Shown piece after piece: positions 24,562 through 31,973 of a DNA stretch of 64,000 nt. Location of the stretch: the NCBI GenBank assembly GCA_012960245.1, contig DUBO01000040.1:1-64000 (forward strand), read 5' to 3'. The position numbers and the translations under genes are program-made. The notes beneath the pieces are model-generated. The model was not told the origin of the DNA, searched no databases, and saw nothing but the letters and a program-made list of their open reading frames with translations. Origin of the DNA: Candidatus Binatota bacterium (GTDB taxonomy: Bacteria > Desulfobacterota > Binatia > UBA1149). Every line of letters begins with the position of its first letter. Position 1 is the stretch's first letter.

Positions 24562-25728
24562 CTAGCCCCTGGGCAGTCCCAGCAGCCGCTCAGCCGCTAT
24601 GTTGCGCTGTATCTCGTTGGTGCCGGCGTAAATCGGACCCGCCAGGGCGAATTGAAAACCGTCGAGCCAGTCGCCGACGTCGCCCGCAGCCCGGGCCGTG
24701 GGCAGCAACTCGGCACGCGGCCCGAGCAAAGCCATCGCCGTCTCGTGCATGGCGAGATCCATCTCCGACCAGAAAATCTTGTTCAAGCTCGACTCGGCGC
24801 CGATGCTGCCGCCTCCGATGATGCGACTGGCCGTGCGGTAGGTCTGCAGGGCGTAAGCCTCGGCCTGCATCCAACCGCGTATCACGCGGTCGCCCAGCGT
24901 AGGGTCGCGTTGGGCCGCCTCGGGATTGTCGCGAAGCAGTGCCACCAGCTTGCGCGCCGTGGCCTGGTAGCGAGCCGGGCTGCGCAGCATGAGTCCGCGT
25001 TCAAAACCGGCAGTGCTCATGGCCACTTTCCAACCCCCGCCCTCTTCGCCCAGCAACTGGTCGACGGGCACGCGCACGTTGTCGAAGAACACCTCCGCGA
25101 AACCGGTCTCCCCGTCGAGTTGTTCGATGGCCCGCACCTGCACGCCCTCGGCGTCAAGCGGTACGAGCATGAAGCTGAGCCCTCGGTGACGCTCGGAGTC
25201 GGGGTCGGTGCGAAAGATACAGAAAATCCAGTCGGCCCACACCGCACGCGAGCACCAGGTCTTCTGGCCGTTAACGACGTAATGGTCGCCGTCGCGAAAA
25301 GCAGTGGTGCGAATGGCCGCCATGTCGCTGCCCGCGTTGGGCTCGCTCCAGCCCTGGGCCCAGACGTCGATACCGGCAGCCATGGGCGGGAGAAAGCGTG
25401 CCTTCTGTTCGTCGCTGCCGAACTCCATCAGCGTGGGGCCGAGCAGGAAAATGCCGTTCTGGTTCACGCGGCCGGGCGCACCCGCGCGGTAGTATTCCTC
25501 TTCGAAGATCAGCCACTCGATGAGATCCACGCCGCGACCGCCGTACTCAACGGGCCACGACACCATCGCCCAGCCGCCCTCGTTGAGCTTGGTTTCCCAC
25601 TCGCGGTGAGCGGCAAAGCCCTGCTCGGTGTCCATCGACTGCAGGGCCTGCGCGGGCACGTTGGCCTCGAGCCACTCTCTTGCCTCCACGCGGAACGCGC
25701 GCTGTTGCTGGGTGTAGTCGAGATCCAA
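24562..25728 (-). CDS. Acyl-CoA dehydrogenase, large-subunit type
   Basis: 388 residues. It has the N-terminal MDLDYTQQQRAFRVEAREWL, the FAD/substrate loop WAQGWSEPNAGSDMAAIRTT, NGQKTWCSRAVWADW, and C-terminal PIYAGTNEIQRNIAAERLLG. At the usual catalytic-Glu position of YEGT the residue is Ala (about residue 368). In the heteromeric steroid dehydrogenases the base is supplied from another position. It precedes the smaller dehydrogenase by 11 bases and follows the crotonase by five, so co-expression is near certain. Confidence 0.9.
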   Translation of the reverse strand: MDLDYTQQQRAFRVEAREWLEANVPAQALQSMDTEQGFAAHREWETKLNEGGWAMVSWPVEYGGRGVDLIEWLIFEEEYYRAGAPGRVNQNGIFLLGPTLMEFGSDEQKARFLPPMAAGIDVWAQGWSEPNAGSDMAAIRTTAFRDGDHYVVNGQKTWCSRAVWADWIFCIFRTDPDSERHRGLSFMLVPLDAEGVQVRAIEQLDGETGFAEVFFDNVRVPVDQLLGEEGGGWKVAMSTAGFERGLMLRSPARYQATARKLVALLRDNPEAAQRDPTLGDRVIRGWMQAEAYALQTYRTASRIIGGGSIGAESSLNKIFWSEMDLAMHETAMALLGPRAELLPTARAAGDVGDWLDGFQFALAGPIYAGTNEIQRNIAAERLLGLPRG

Positions 25729-25733
25729 AAGGG

Positions 25734-26522
25734 TCAGTCCTTGTTGCCCTTGCCGCCGGTCTTTTTGCCGCCATCCGAAAAACTCGCCTCTCGTTTTTCA
25801 ACGAAGGCGTCGCGCGCCTCCTGCGAATCGGACGACGCGTACATCTCGTAGGTAAAGCCCTGCTCAAAACGGTAGCTGCGCTTTATGTCCACCGGCTCTA
25901 TGCCGTTCAGGGCCTCCTTTGCCACGCGCACGGCGCGTGGGCTCTTGGCCGCGATGACGGCGGCCAGCTCGCGGGCGGCGGCGGCCAGTTGATCGCGAGG
26001 ATGCACGCTTTCTACCGCGCCCAGTCGGTAAGCTTCGAGGGCGTCTATGGGCTCGCCGGTAAAAAACATGCGCCGTACTTTCTGCAACGGGAACATGCGC
26101 GCCAGGTGAGTAGCCGCACCCATGGCTCCACGGTCTATCTCGGGCAGACCAAAGGTCGCGTCGTCAGAAGCCAGTATGATGTCGGCCGAGCCGACCATGC
26201 CGATGCCCCCACCCAGGCAGAAACCCGACACCGCCATCACGACCGGCACCGCGCAGTCGTGTATGGCGGCAAAGGTGTCGTAGCAGCCGTGGTTGACCTC
26301 CACTATGCGTGAACTGTCGGCAGCGAGTTCCTTGATGTCCACCCCAGCGCAGAAGCCGCGTCCCTCGTTGCGACAGAGCACCACGTTTACCGACGGATCG
26401 TCGCCCAGTTGCGTAAACAGTCCCGCGAGTTCGTGCCACTCGCCGCTGTCAAAGGCGTTTACCGGCGGCTTGTCCAGCACCAACTCGGCCAGCCCGTCGC
26501 TTATGCTTGTCTTGAATGCCAT
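25734..26522 (-). CDS. echA20: Enoyl-CoA hydratase-family ring hydrolase, EchA20-like
   Basis: 262 residues, crotonase fold. Its start MAFKTSISDGLAELVLDKPP follows GGGAGAAACGCAA. It has the oxyanion-hole motifs RGFCAGVDIKEL and GFCLGGGIGMVGSADIILAS and Glu in TFGLPEIDRG, and the Lys-rich tail GGKKTGGKGNKD is not conserved. In mycobacteria EchA20 opens ring D of the bicyclic CoA ester by a retro-Claisen-type hydrolysis just before IpdAB. Its position between ipdC and the fadE pair repeats that context, and I assign it mainly on context plus sequence resemblance. Confidence 0.82.
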   Translation of the reverse strand: MAFKTSISDGLAELVLDKPPVNAFDSGEWHELAGLFTQLGDDPSVNVVLCRNEGRGFCAGVDIKELAADSSRIVEVNHGCYDTFAAIHDCAVPVVMAVSGFCLGGGIGMVGSADIILASDDATFGLPEIDRGAMGAATHLARMFPLQKVRRMFFTGEPIDALEAYRLGAVESVHPRDQLAAAARELAAVIAAKSPRAVRVAKEALNGIEPVDIKRSYRFEQGFTYEMYASSDSQEARDAFVEKREASFSDGGKKTGGKGNKD

Positions 26523-26572
26523 TTGCGTTTCTCCCGTCAACCCTCGCCTGTTCCCTCGGCCGTCGCCCGCCC

Positions 26573-27628
26573 TCAGCCCGCCAGCGCGGCCAGCCGCACG
26601 CGCGCCTGCTCAACCATTCCTTCTATCAATTGCGCGCAGGTCGGGCGATCACTGATGAGCCCGGCGACCTGGCCGCTGGGCAGCACGCCGTCGGCGGGGC
26701 GGCCGTCTACCATGGCGCGCTGTATGAACACCGGCGCGTTGGCTGCCATAAGCGTCTGCGTGGGGGTAAGCTTGTCGGAGCTTCGCATGGCCAATGCCGA
26801 GCGCAGCAGCTCGGGTATGCTGGCGCCGCTCATCTTGCGATACTCCAGGCCGCTGGCCAGCGCCCGCGCAAGTCTGGTTAAAGAACTACCTCTCTCGAGC
26901 CGGTCGAGAAACTCGTTGCGTATCACCCGCTGGGGCATGCCGTCGACCTCGCGCGTGACGACCACGTCGGCCACCCCGGCCGCAAAGTAGCGATCAACCG
27001 TGGCGTCGGGCACCGGGCTCTCGGCGGTCAGCAGGAATCGCGTACCCATGGCCACGCCGTCGGCACCCCAGGCAAGCGCCGCGGCCAGGCCGCGTCCGTC
27101 GTGGAAACCACCGGCCGCCAGCACCGGTACGTCGACCACGTCCAGTACGGCCGGCAACAGCAGCGAGGTCGGCACCACTCCCGTGTGACCGCCACCCTCG
27201 CCGCCCTGTATGACAACGATGTCGGCTCCCAGCTTGACGGCCTTCTCGGCGTGACGGGCCGCGCCCACCGTGGGCACGCACACGACGCCGGCCTTCTTCA
27301 TGCGCTCGATGAAAGCCGCGTTGGGAGAGCGCGAGTAACTCGCCGCGCGTACGCCGTGCTCGACTATGCTTTCGACGATACGGTCGGCGCCCGGCTGCTC
27401 CATCAAGAAGTTTACGCCGAAGGGCTGGTCGGTAAGCTCGCGCACGCGACGGATGGCCGCGTCGGCCTCGTCGGGATGCATCACGGCACAGGCGAGAAAA
27501 CCCATGCCGCCCGCATTGGCCGTGCCGGCCACCAGCTCTGGCGTGGCGACCCAGCCCATGGCCGTCTGGACGATGGGGTAGCGTACCCCGAACAGGTCAC
27601 AGGCGCGGGTGTGCAGAGGATCACCCAC
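26573..27628 (-). CDS. ipdC: Flavin-dependent enoyl-CoA reductase IpdC (nitronate-monooxygenase fold)
   Basis: 351 residues from GTG 27628, five bases after the ipdB stop. A TIM-barrel flavoprotein: VRYPIVQTAMGWVATPELVA, GFLACAVMHPDEADAAIRRV, FMN phosphate motif VIQGGEGGGHTG and PVLAAGGFHDGRGLAAALAWG. It looks like a nitronate monooxygenase, but the close linkage to ipdA and ipdB matches Rv3553/IpdC (ScdK in Comamonas). That enzyme reduces the hydroxylated bicyclic CoA intermediate so that the last rings can be opened. Confidence 0.88.
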   Translation of the reverse strand: MGDPLHTRACDLFGVRYPIVQTAMGWVATPELVAGTANAGGMGFLACAVMHPDEADAAIRRVRELTDQPFGVNFLMEQPGADRIVESIVEHGVRAASYSRSPNAAFIERMKKAGVVCVPTVGAARHAEKAVKLGADIVVIQGGEGGGHTGVVPTSLLLPAVLDVVDVPVLAAGGFHDGRGLAAALAWGADGVAMGTRFLLTAESPVPDATVDRYFAAGVADVVVTREVDGMPQRVIRNEFLDRLERGSSLTRLARALASGLEYRKMSGASIPELLRSALAMRSSDKLTPTQTLMAANAPVFIQRAMVDGRPADGVLPSGQVAGLISDRPTCAQLIEGMVEQARVRLAALAG

Positions 27629-27633
27629 AGTGC

Positions 27634-28473
27634 TCAGCCTTTTTTTGCGGCGCTGGATTTCGCTGGAGGAAACACTGTCGCGCGAAGGTTGTGGGGGTCC
27701 AGCCGGTCCCTGAGCACCGCCAGCTGTTCGGCGGTGGGCGCCGGGGTCTCGACGATGTTGTCGGCCAGCGCGAGTTCAAAACCCGTGGCCTCCTGCACCT
27801 GCTCAACGCTCACACCGGGGTGCGTGCTCACGAGCCGCATGGTTCTTGCTCCCTGGTCATCGGTGCCTCCGAAATCGAGTACCGCGAGGTTGCTGACCAC
27901 CAGGCGGTAGTCGTGAAATTCGCGCCGGGCACCGGCCGGCCAGCGAGAGGGGTCGTAACTCACGCCCGATAGCATGTCGACGCTCTCTACGAAGCTGCGC
28001 GTGGAGTGACTGGGGATAAAAAAACTACAGGGGTGGTTGATGGTGTTGCCGGGTATGCCACGCACGCCCAGCAGCGCGACTTTCGGATGGTCGTAGTCGC
28101 CGATCACCGAAATATTTGTGCCGCCGTAGCGATCGATCTGCGTGGGCATGGTCATGGCGTGGCGACGGCCGCCGGCAATGAGATCGAAGATCGCGCGAAA
28201 GGGCAGCCAGCCTTCCACCTTCGGGCGATAGTCGCCGCGCGGGCCGGGAGGCACGGGTTCGCCCACGAGCATGCACTCGCTGTCGGTCATCATCAGGTCG
28301 GGGTTAAGCGTGAGCCAGGCCAGGCCGGCCGCCAGCCGCGGTGCCGTTCCCAGTCCCGACGCGAGCAGCTCGCCGTCGTCAGCCCAGGCTCGCGCCGCCG
28401 CCGCAATGCAGAGCTCAGCCAGCGTGGAATCGCCGGGCGCCTGTTCGTCTTTTGCTATCTCGTTTGCTGCCAT
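27634..28473 (-). CDS. ipdB: Steroid C/D-ring hydrolase subunit IpdB
   Basis: 279 residues, type-I CoA-transferase fold, beta-like subunit. It shows GLGTAPRLAAGLAWLTLNPD, MTDSECMLVGEPVP, VEGWLPFRAIFDLIAGGRRH, GTNISVIGDYDHPKVALLGV and RGIPGNTINHPCSFFIPSHS. In mycobacteria IpdAB hydrolyses the last carbocyclic ring of the steroid nucleus as a CoA thioester rather than moving CoA. It starts 16 bases after ipdA and is clearly co-expressed with it. The homologous pair in Comamonas is ScdL1L2. Confidence 0.9.
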   Translation of the reverse strand: MAANEIAKDEQAPGDSTLAELCIAAAARAWADDGELLASGLGTAPRLAAGLAWLTLNPDLMMTDSECMLVGEPVPPGPRGDYRPKVEGWLPFRAIFDLIAGGRRHAMTMPTQIDRYGGTNISVIGDYDHPKVALLGVRGIPGNTINHPCSFFIPSHSTRSFVESVDMLSGVSYDPSRWPAGARREFHDYRLVVSNLAVLDFGGTDDQGARTMRLVSTHPGVSVEQVQEATGFELALADNIVETPAPTAEQLAVLRDRLDPHNLRATVFPPAKSSAAKKG

Positions 28474-28489
28474 GATCAGTACACCGCCA

Positions 28490-29371
28490 TCAATAGATCG
28501 TGGGCGGGATGGCCGTTATGTGATCGCGGCCGCCCGCGTTTTTAATGTACGCGGCGTGGTCCACGTCAAGGTAACGCTCGCGGTAAGCCCCCCAGGCCTG
28601 CTCGTCGGCCGCCGCCGCGGAGTATTCCTTCAAGTGCGCAGCGTCTATGCCGTAGCTGGGTGAGCAGCCGGTGGGATGAGCGCCCAGCGGCACCTCGACC
28701 ACGCCCGACACCTGCGAACGGTTTATAAGCAAACTGTGCACGCAGCCGTCCTTGAGCATCTCGTCGGCCGTGGTGATGCGCTCGCAGCTCAGGTAGGCAT
28801 GATCGGCCGCGGCGCAGAACAGGTCGTCAAAGTAAGGATCGGGCCCCAGCACCTGCCCATTGCCACGGCTGTCGGCCTGGTCCACGTGCACAAGCGCGGC
28901 GTCGAGCCTCAAGGCCGGCATGGCGAGCAGGGTTTCGCCGTCATCGTAGGGCGAGCTGATGGTCTTGAGTTCGGGGTTGCGCGCTTGCACGTCGGTGGCC
29001 AGGCCTGCGCGCGTGGGCAGAAAGGGCAGGCGCATGGCGGCGGCGCGCAGTCCCCACTGGAACATGCCCTCGTCTATCTCGGTGATCTCGAAGTCGCCGG
29101 CCTGGCGGGCGCGACGAAAGTGCGCATCAAGAGCGATGACGTCGAGGGTGACAAAGCCGAACACCAGCCGTCGCACGCGCCCGGCGGCGCACAACAGGCC
29201 GACGTCGGGACCACCGTAGCTCACCAGCGTGAGGTCGGTGAGCGGCGAGCGCAGTATCTCGCGCACGAGCGCCATGGGCTTGCGGCGGGCGCCCCAGCCG
29301 CCTATGCCCAGCGTCATGCCGTCCCGGAGTTGGCCGACGACGTCAGCGGCCGTCATCGTTTTATCGGTCAC
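28490..29371 (-). CDS. ipdA: Steroid C/D-ring hydrolase subunit IpdA
   Basis: 293 residues, type-I CoA-transferase fold, alpha-like subunit. Diagnostic segments are MTLGIGGWGARRKPMALVRE, LTLVSYGGPDVGLLCAAGRV, IDEGMFQWGLRAAAMRLPFL, PALRLDAALVHVDQADSRGN and DPYFDDLFCAAADHAYLSCE, all close to what I know of mycobacterial IpdA. It acts with IpdB on the final ring of the bicyclic CoA intermediate (COCHEA-CoA). It is the first gene of the twelve-gene unit, 92 bases downstream of a KstR-type palindrome. Confidence 0.92.
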   Translation of the reverse strand: MTDKTMTAADVVGQLRDGMTLGIGGWGARRKPMALVREILRSPLTDLTLVSYGGPDVGLLCAAGRVRRLVFGFVTLDVIALDAHFRRARQAGDFEITEIDEGMFQWGLRAAAMRLPFLPTRAGLATDVQARNPELKTISSPYDDGETLLAMPALRLDAALVHVDQADSRGNGQVLGPDPYFDDLFCAAADHAYLSCERITTADEMLKDGCVHSLLINRSQVSGVVEVPLGAHPTGCSPSYGIDAAHLKEYSAAAADEQAWGAYRERYLDVDHAAYIKNAGGRDHITAIPPTIY

Positions 29372-29462
29372 CTGTAACCCTTATCCCCGTTGTCTTCCGC
29401 CGCTTACACTGCTTGGCCGCGCCGATTACCGGCGCTGGTTTCCCGCGCTGAAATCGAGCGGC

Positions 29463-29476
29463 TAGAACACGTTCTA
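29463..29476. promoter_or_regulatory. KstR-type operator palindrome
   Basis: TAGAACACGTTCTA fits the TNNAACNNGTTNNA consensus of the TetR-family sterol regulator KstR, with both arms perfect to the sixth base. It is in the 266-base divergent region 29372-29637, between ipdA (minus) and the VOC gene (plus), where it could control both directions. No regulator gene of this family is in the window. Other TetR proteins bind related palindromes. The rest of the gap shows no open frame I would call. Confidence 0.75.
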
Positions 29477-29637
29477 CTATCAAGTCGCCGCGGTGAAGGA
29501 AAGAGTTAAGCAAAGGAGCCTCGCGACGCGGGGAGCTGCCGCCCCCCGCTACCAACACCCGCGCCGGGGGTGTAGAACTCCGCTTCCCGGCGCGAGATGG
29601 GCGGCGCCCGAGCAACGAGGCGAAGGAGAACAACGCG

Positions 29638-30006
29638 ATGATAGGTTACGTCACCATAGGAACCACCGACATGGAAAAGGCCAAGGCCTTCTGGACCGAG
29701 CTGCTCGAGCCCATGGGCGCCAAGGTCATAATGGACCTCGGACGCATCGCGCTCATCGGCCCCGCGCTCGACCAGCCCATGCTGGCAGTGTGCACGCCGT
29801 TTGACGAAAAGCCCGCCGACCACGGCAACGGCAACATGGTGGCCTTCCCGGCCGGTTCGGCCGAAAAGGTGGACGAGATGCACGCCCGCGCCATGGGCAT
29901 GGGAGCCAGCGACGAGGGAGCGCCGGGGCAACGCATGCCCGGTTTCTACGGCGGCTACTTCCGCGACCTCGACGGAAACAAGGCCGTATTTTTTCACATG
30001 GGCTGA
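29638..30006 (+). CDS. VOC-family (glyoxalase/dioxygenase-fold) protein
   Basis: 122 residues, a single VOC domain. MIGYVTIGTTDMEKAKAFWT gives the first beta-alpha-beta-beta-beta unit, and GFYGGYFRDLDGNKAVFFHM gives the second with the usual (Y/F)xxDPDGN-like end. AAGGAG-like sequence (GCGAAGGAG) precedes the ATG. VOC proteins of this size act as epimerases, isomerases or thiol transferases; the substrate is not evident. It is the first gene of the rightward group opposite ipdA. Confidence 0.88.
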   Translation: MIGYVTIGTTDMEKAKAFWTELLEPMGAKVIMDLGRIALIGPALDQPMLAVCTPFDEKPADHGNGNMVAFPAGSAEKVDEMHARAMGMGASDEGAPGQRMPGFYGGYFRDLDGNKAVFFHMG

Positions 30007-30052
30007 GAGTGCCCAGGAACACCGACACGCGAGCAACAAGGAGCCAACAATA

Positions 30053-30823
30053 GTGGACGAAATCCTGGTCAACCGGAAAGACAACGGCGTGGTGACGATC
30101 TCGTTCAACCGCCCGCAGCGCAAGAACGCCATCATCTACTCCATGTGGGAGGAGATGAGGCAGCTCTTCCATGAGATATCGCAGAACGAAGACGACCGCG
30201 TCGTGATATTTACCGGCGAGGGCGACGCGTTCTGCGCCGGTGCAGATCTCGGAAAGGAGCTTTCCAGGCTGCATCCCCTGCGCTCGATGGACAGCGTTAA
30301 CTCGGCCGTGCTCGCGCTGCACGAGATCACCCGTCCGACCATAGCCAAGGTCAACGGCGACGCGGTGGGTGCCGGCATGAACATCGCGCTGGGCTGCGAT
30401 CTCGTAGTGGCGGGCGAAAGCGCGCGCTTCTCTCAGATCTTTGTACGCCGCGGGCTGTCGGTTGACTTCGGCGGCACCTGGCTGCTGCCGCGCGCAGTGG
30501 GCATGCACAAGGCCAAGGAGCTGGCGATGCTGGGCGAGATACTGAGCGCGCGCGAGGCCGAGCAGATGGGCCTGGTGAACCGGGTCGTGGCCGACAACGA
30601 GCTCGATGACTTCGTGGACGACTGGGCCGATCGCCTGGCCGCAGGGCCACCGTTGGCCCTGCAGATGACCAAGAAGATGCTGTCCAACGCGTTCAACCAG
30701 GGGCTGCCCGACGCGCTCGACGCCGAGGCGACCTCGCAGTCGATAAACCTGGCGAGCGAAGACACCCGCGAGGGCGTGGTGGCTTTTATCGAGAAGCGCG
30801 ACCCCGTGTTCAAGGGGCGCTAG
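30053..30823 (+). CDS. Enoyl-CoA hydratase/isomerase, PaaG-like
   Basis: 256 residues from GTG 30053, with AAGGAG nine bases upstream; longer in-frame starts run into the VOC gene. Crotonase motifs are GDAFCAGADLGKEL and NGDAVGAGMNIALGCDLVVA. The hydratase Glu of the FxQPE motif is replaced (FSQIFVRRG), while GLSVDFGGTWLLPRAVG keeps the Asp of the PaaG/1,2-epoxyphenylacetyl-CoA isomerase type. It is therefore more likely an isomerase than a hydratase. The substrate is unknown. Confidence 0.85.
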   Translation: MDEILVNRKDNGVVTISFNRPQRKNAIIYSMWEEMRQLFHEISQNEDDRVVIFTGEGDAFCAGADLGKELSRLHPLRSMDSVNSAVLALHEITRPTIAKVNGDAVGAGMNIALGCDLVVAGESARFSQIFVRRGLSVDFGGTWLLPRAVGMHKAKELAMLGEILSAREAEQMGLVNRVVADNELDDFVDDWADRLAAGPPLALQMTKKMLSNAFNQGLPDALDAEATSQSINLASEDTREGVVAFIEKRDPVFKGR

Positions 30824-31006
30824 CCGGGTGAGCCCGGGACCGAACGGTCGTAGCGTACGTAGTTCGTGGATAGAGCAGGTTTTCTTCGTCTGAATAGGGC
30901 CCGTCGCCGCAACTTCTATTCAAGCTACGAACGTTGTATAAAAACTCGCTGTTGAGTCCCGGTAAACGCCAATACTGCTACCGCCTGAAGCTGCCAGGTT
31001 GCTGTA

Positions 31007-31963
31007 ATGAGTGAGAGAATACCTTTACCAATTCTTGAGGGCTGGTTCTGCGTACTGGCGTCTGACGAGCTCGAGCCAGGTAGCCTGCAGGCTCTACACT
31101 GTTTTGGACGTGAGATGGTCGCCTTCCGCGGCGAGGACGGGCAGGCCCACGTTATCGACGCCTTCTGCCCCCACCTGGGCGCGCATCTCGGCCACGGCGG
31201 CAGGATAGAGGGCAACAACCTGCGCTGTCCTTTTCACGCCTGGGAGTACGACGGATCGGGCAAGTGCGTCCATATACCCTACTCCAAGCATATTCCGCCT
31301 AAGGCGAGGCTGAAATCGTGGCGGGTGGTAGAAAAAAACGGGCTCATTTTTGTCTGGCACCAGGAACGGGACGACGAGCCTGGCTGGGATATTCCCGATG
31401 TTCCCGAATGGGGTGAAGAGGGGTGGACCAAGCCCGACGCGCGGGTATTCCGAGTTCGCTCACACCCACAGGAAATGGCCGAGAACGTGGTCGACTCGGT
31501 TCATTTTCAATACGTTCACGGCACGCCCGAACGTCCGCGGATGAAAGCGCGCATCGACGGCCACGTACTCGAAGCGTCGCAGGAACTGACGTTCACGACC
31601 CCGCGCGGAGAGGTGAAGGGAGACGTCAAAATCCGCGCCTACGGGCCAGGCTTCTCGGTAACGCGCTTTTCCGGAATCATCGACACGCTTCTCCTGATTA
31701 CGGGCCTGCCCATAGATGACGAACTCAACCAGACCACCATCCGATTCGTCGTAAAGGAGCTGCCCGCGGGAGAAGAAGCCACCCGTAGCGTGGCCAAGGC
31801 TTTCATCGACGAGATCGAACGACAGTACTCGCAGGACGTTCCCATATGGGAGAACAAGCGCCACCTCGCCAAGCCCATACTCTGTGACGGCGACGGACCG
31901 ATTGGCCTACTACGCGAGTTCTACCAGCAGTTCTACCCGGACAGCTGGAGCGCGCACGGGTGA
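31007..31963 (+). CDS. Rieske non-heme iron oxygenase, KshA/DAF-36-like
   Basis: 318 residues. The Rieske [2Fe-2S] ligands are C54, H56, C74 and H77 (CPHLGAHLGHGG and CPFHAWEYDG). The mononuclear iron site N160-VV-D163-SV-H166-FQYV-H171 is of the N/E-x2-D-x2-H-x4-H type. The C-terminal YSQDVPIWENKRHLAKPILC with DGDGPIGLLREFYQQFYPD is characteristic of the branch containing 3-ketosteroid 9-alpha-hydroxylase KshA and cholesterol 7-desaturase DAF-36/Neverland. A steroid or other polycyclic substrate is therefore likely. A reductase partner (KshB-like) is not seen in the window. The upstream 183-base gap holds no obvious promoter. Confidence 0.9.
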   Translation: MSERIPLPILEGWFCVLASDELEPGSLQALHCFGREMVAFRGEDGQAHVIDAFCPHLGAHLGHGGRIEGNNLRCPFHAWEYDGSGKCVHIPYSKHIPPKARLKSWRVVEKNGLIFVWHQERDDEPGWDIPDVPEWGEEGWTKPDARVFRVRSHPQEMAENVVDSVHFQYVHGTPERPRMKARIDGHVLEASQELTFTTPRGEVKGDVKIRAYGPGFSVTRFSGIIDTLLLITGLPIDDELNQTTIRFVVKELPAGEEATRSVAKAFIDEIERQYSQDVPIWENKRHLAKPILCDGDGPIGLLREFYQQFYPDSWSAHG

Positions 31964-31973
31964 GGCCCGGGGC

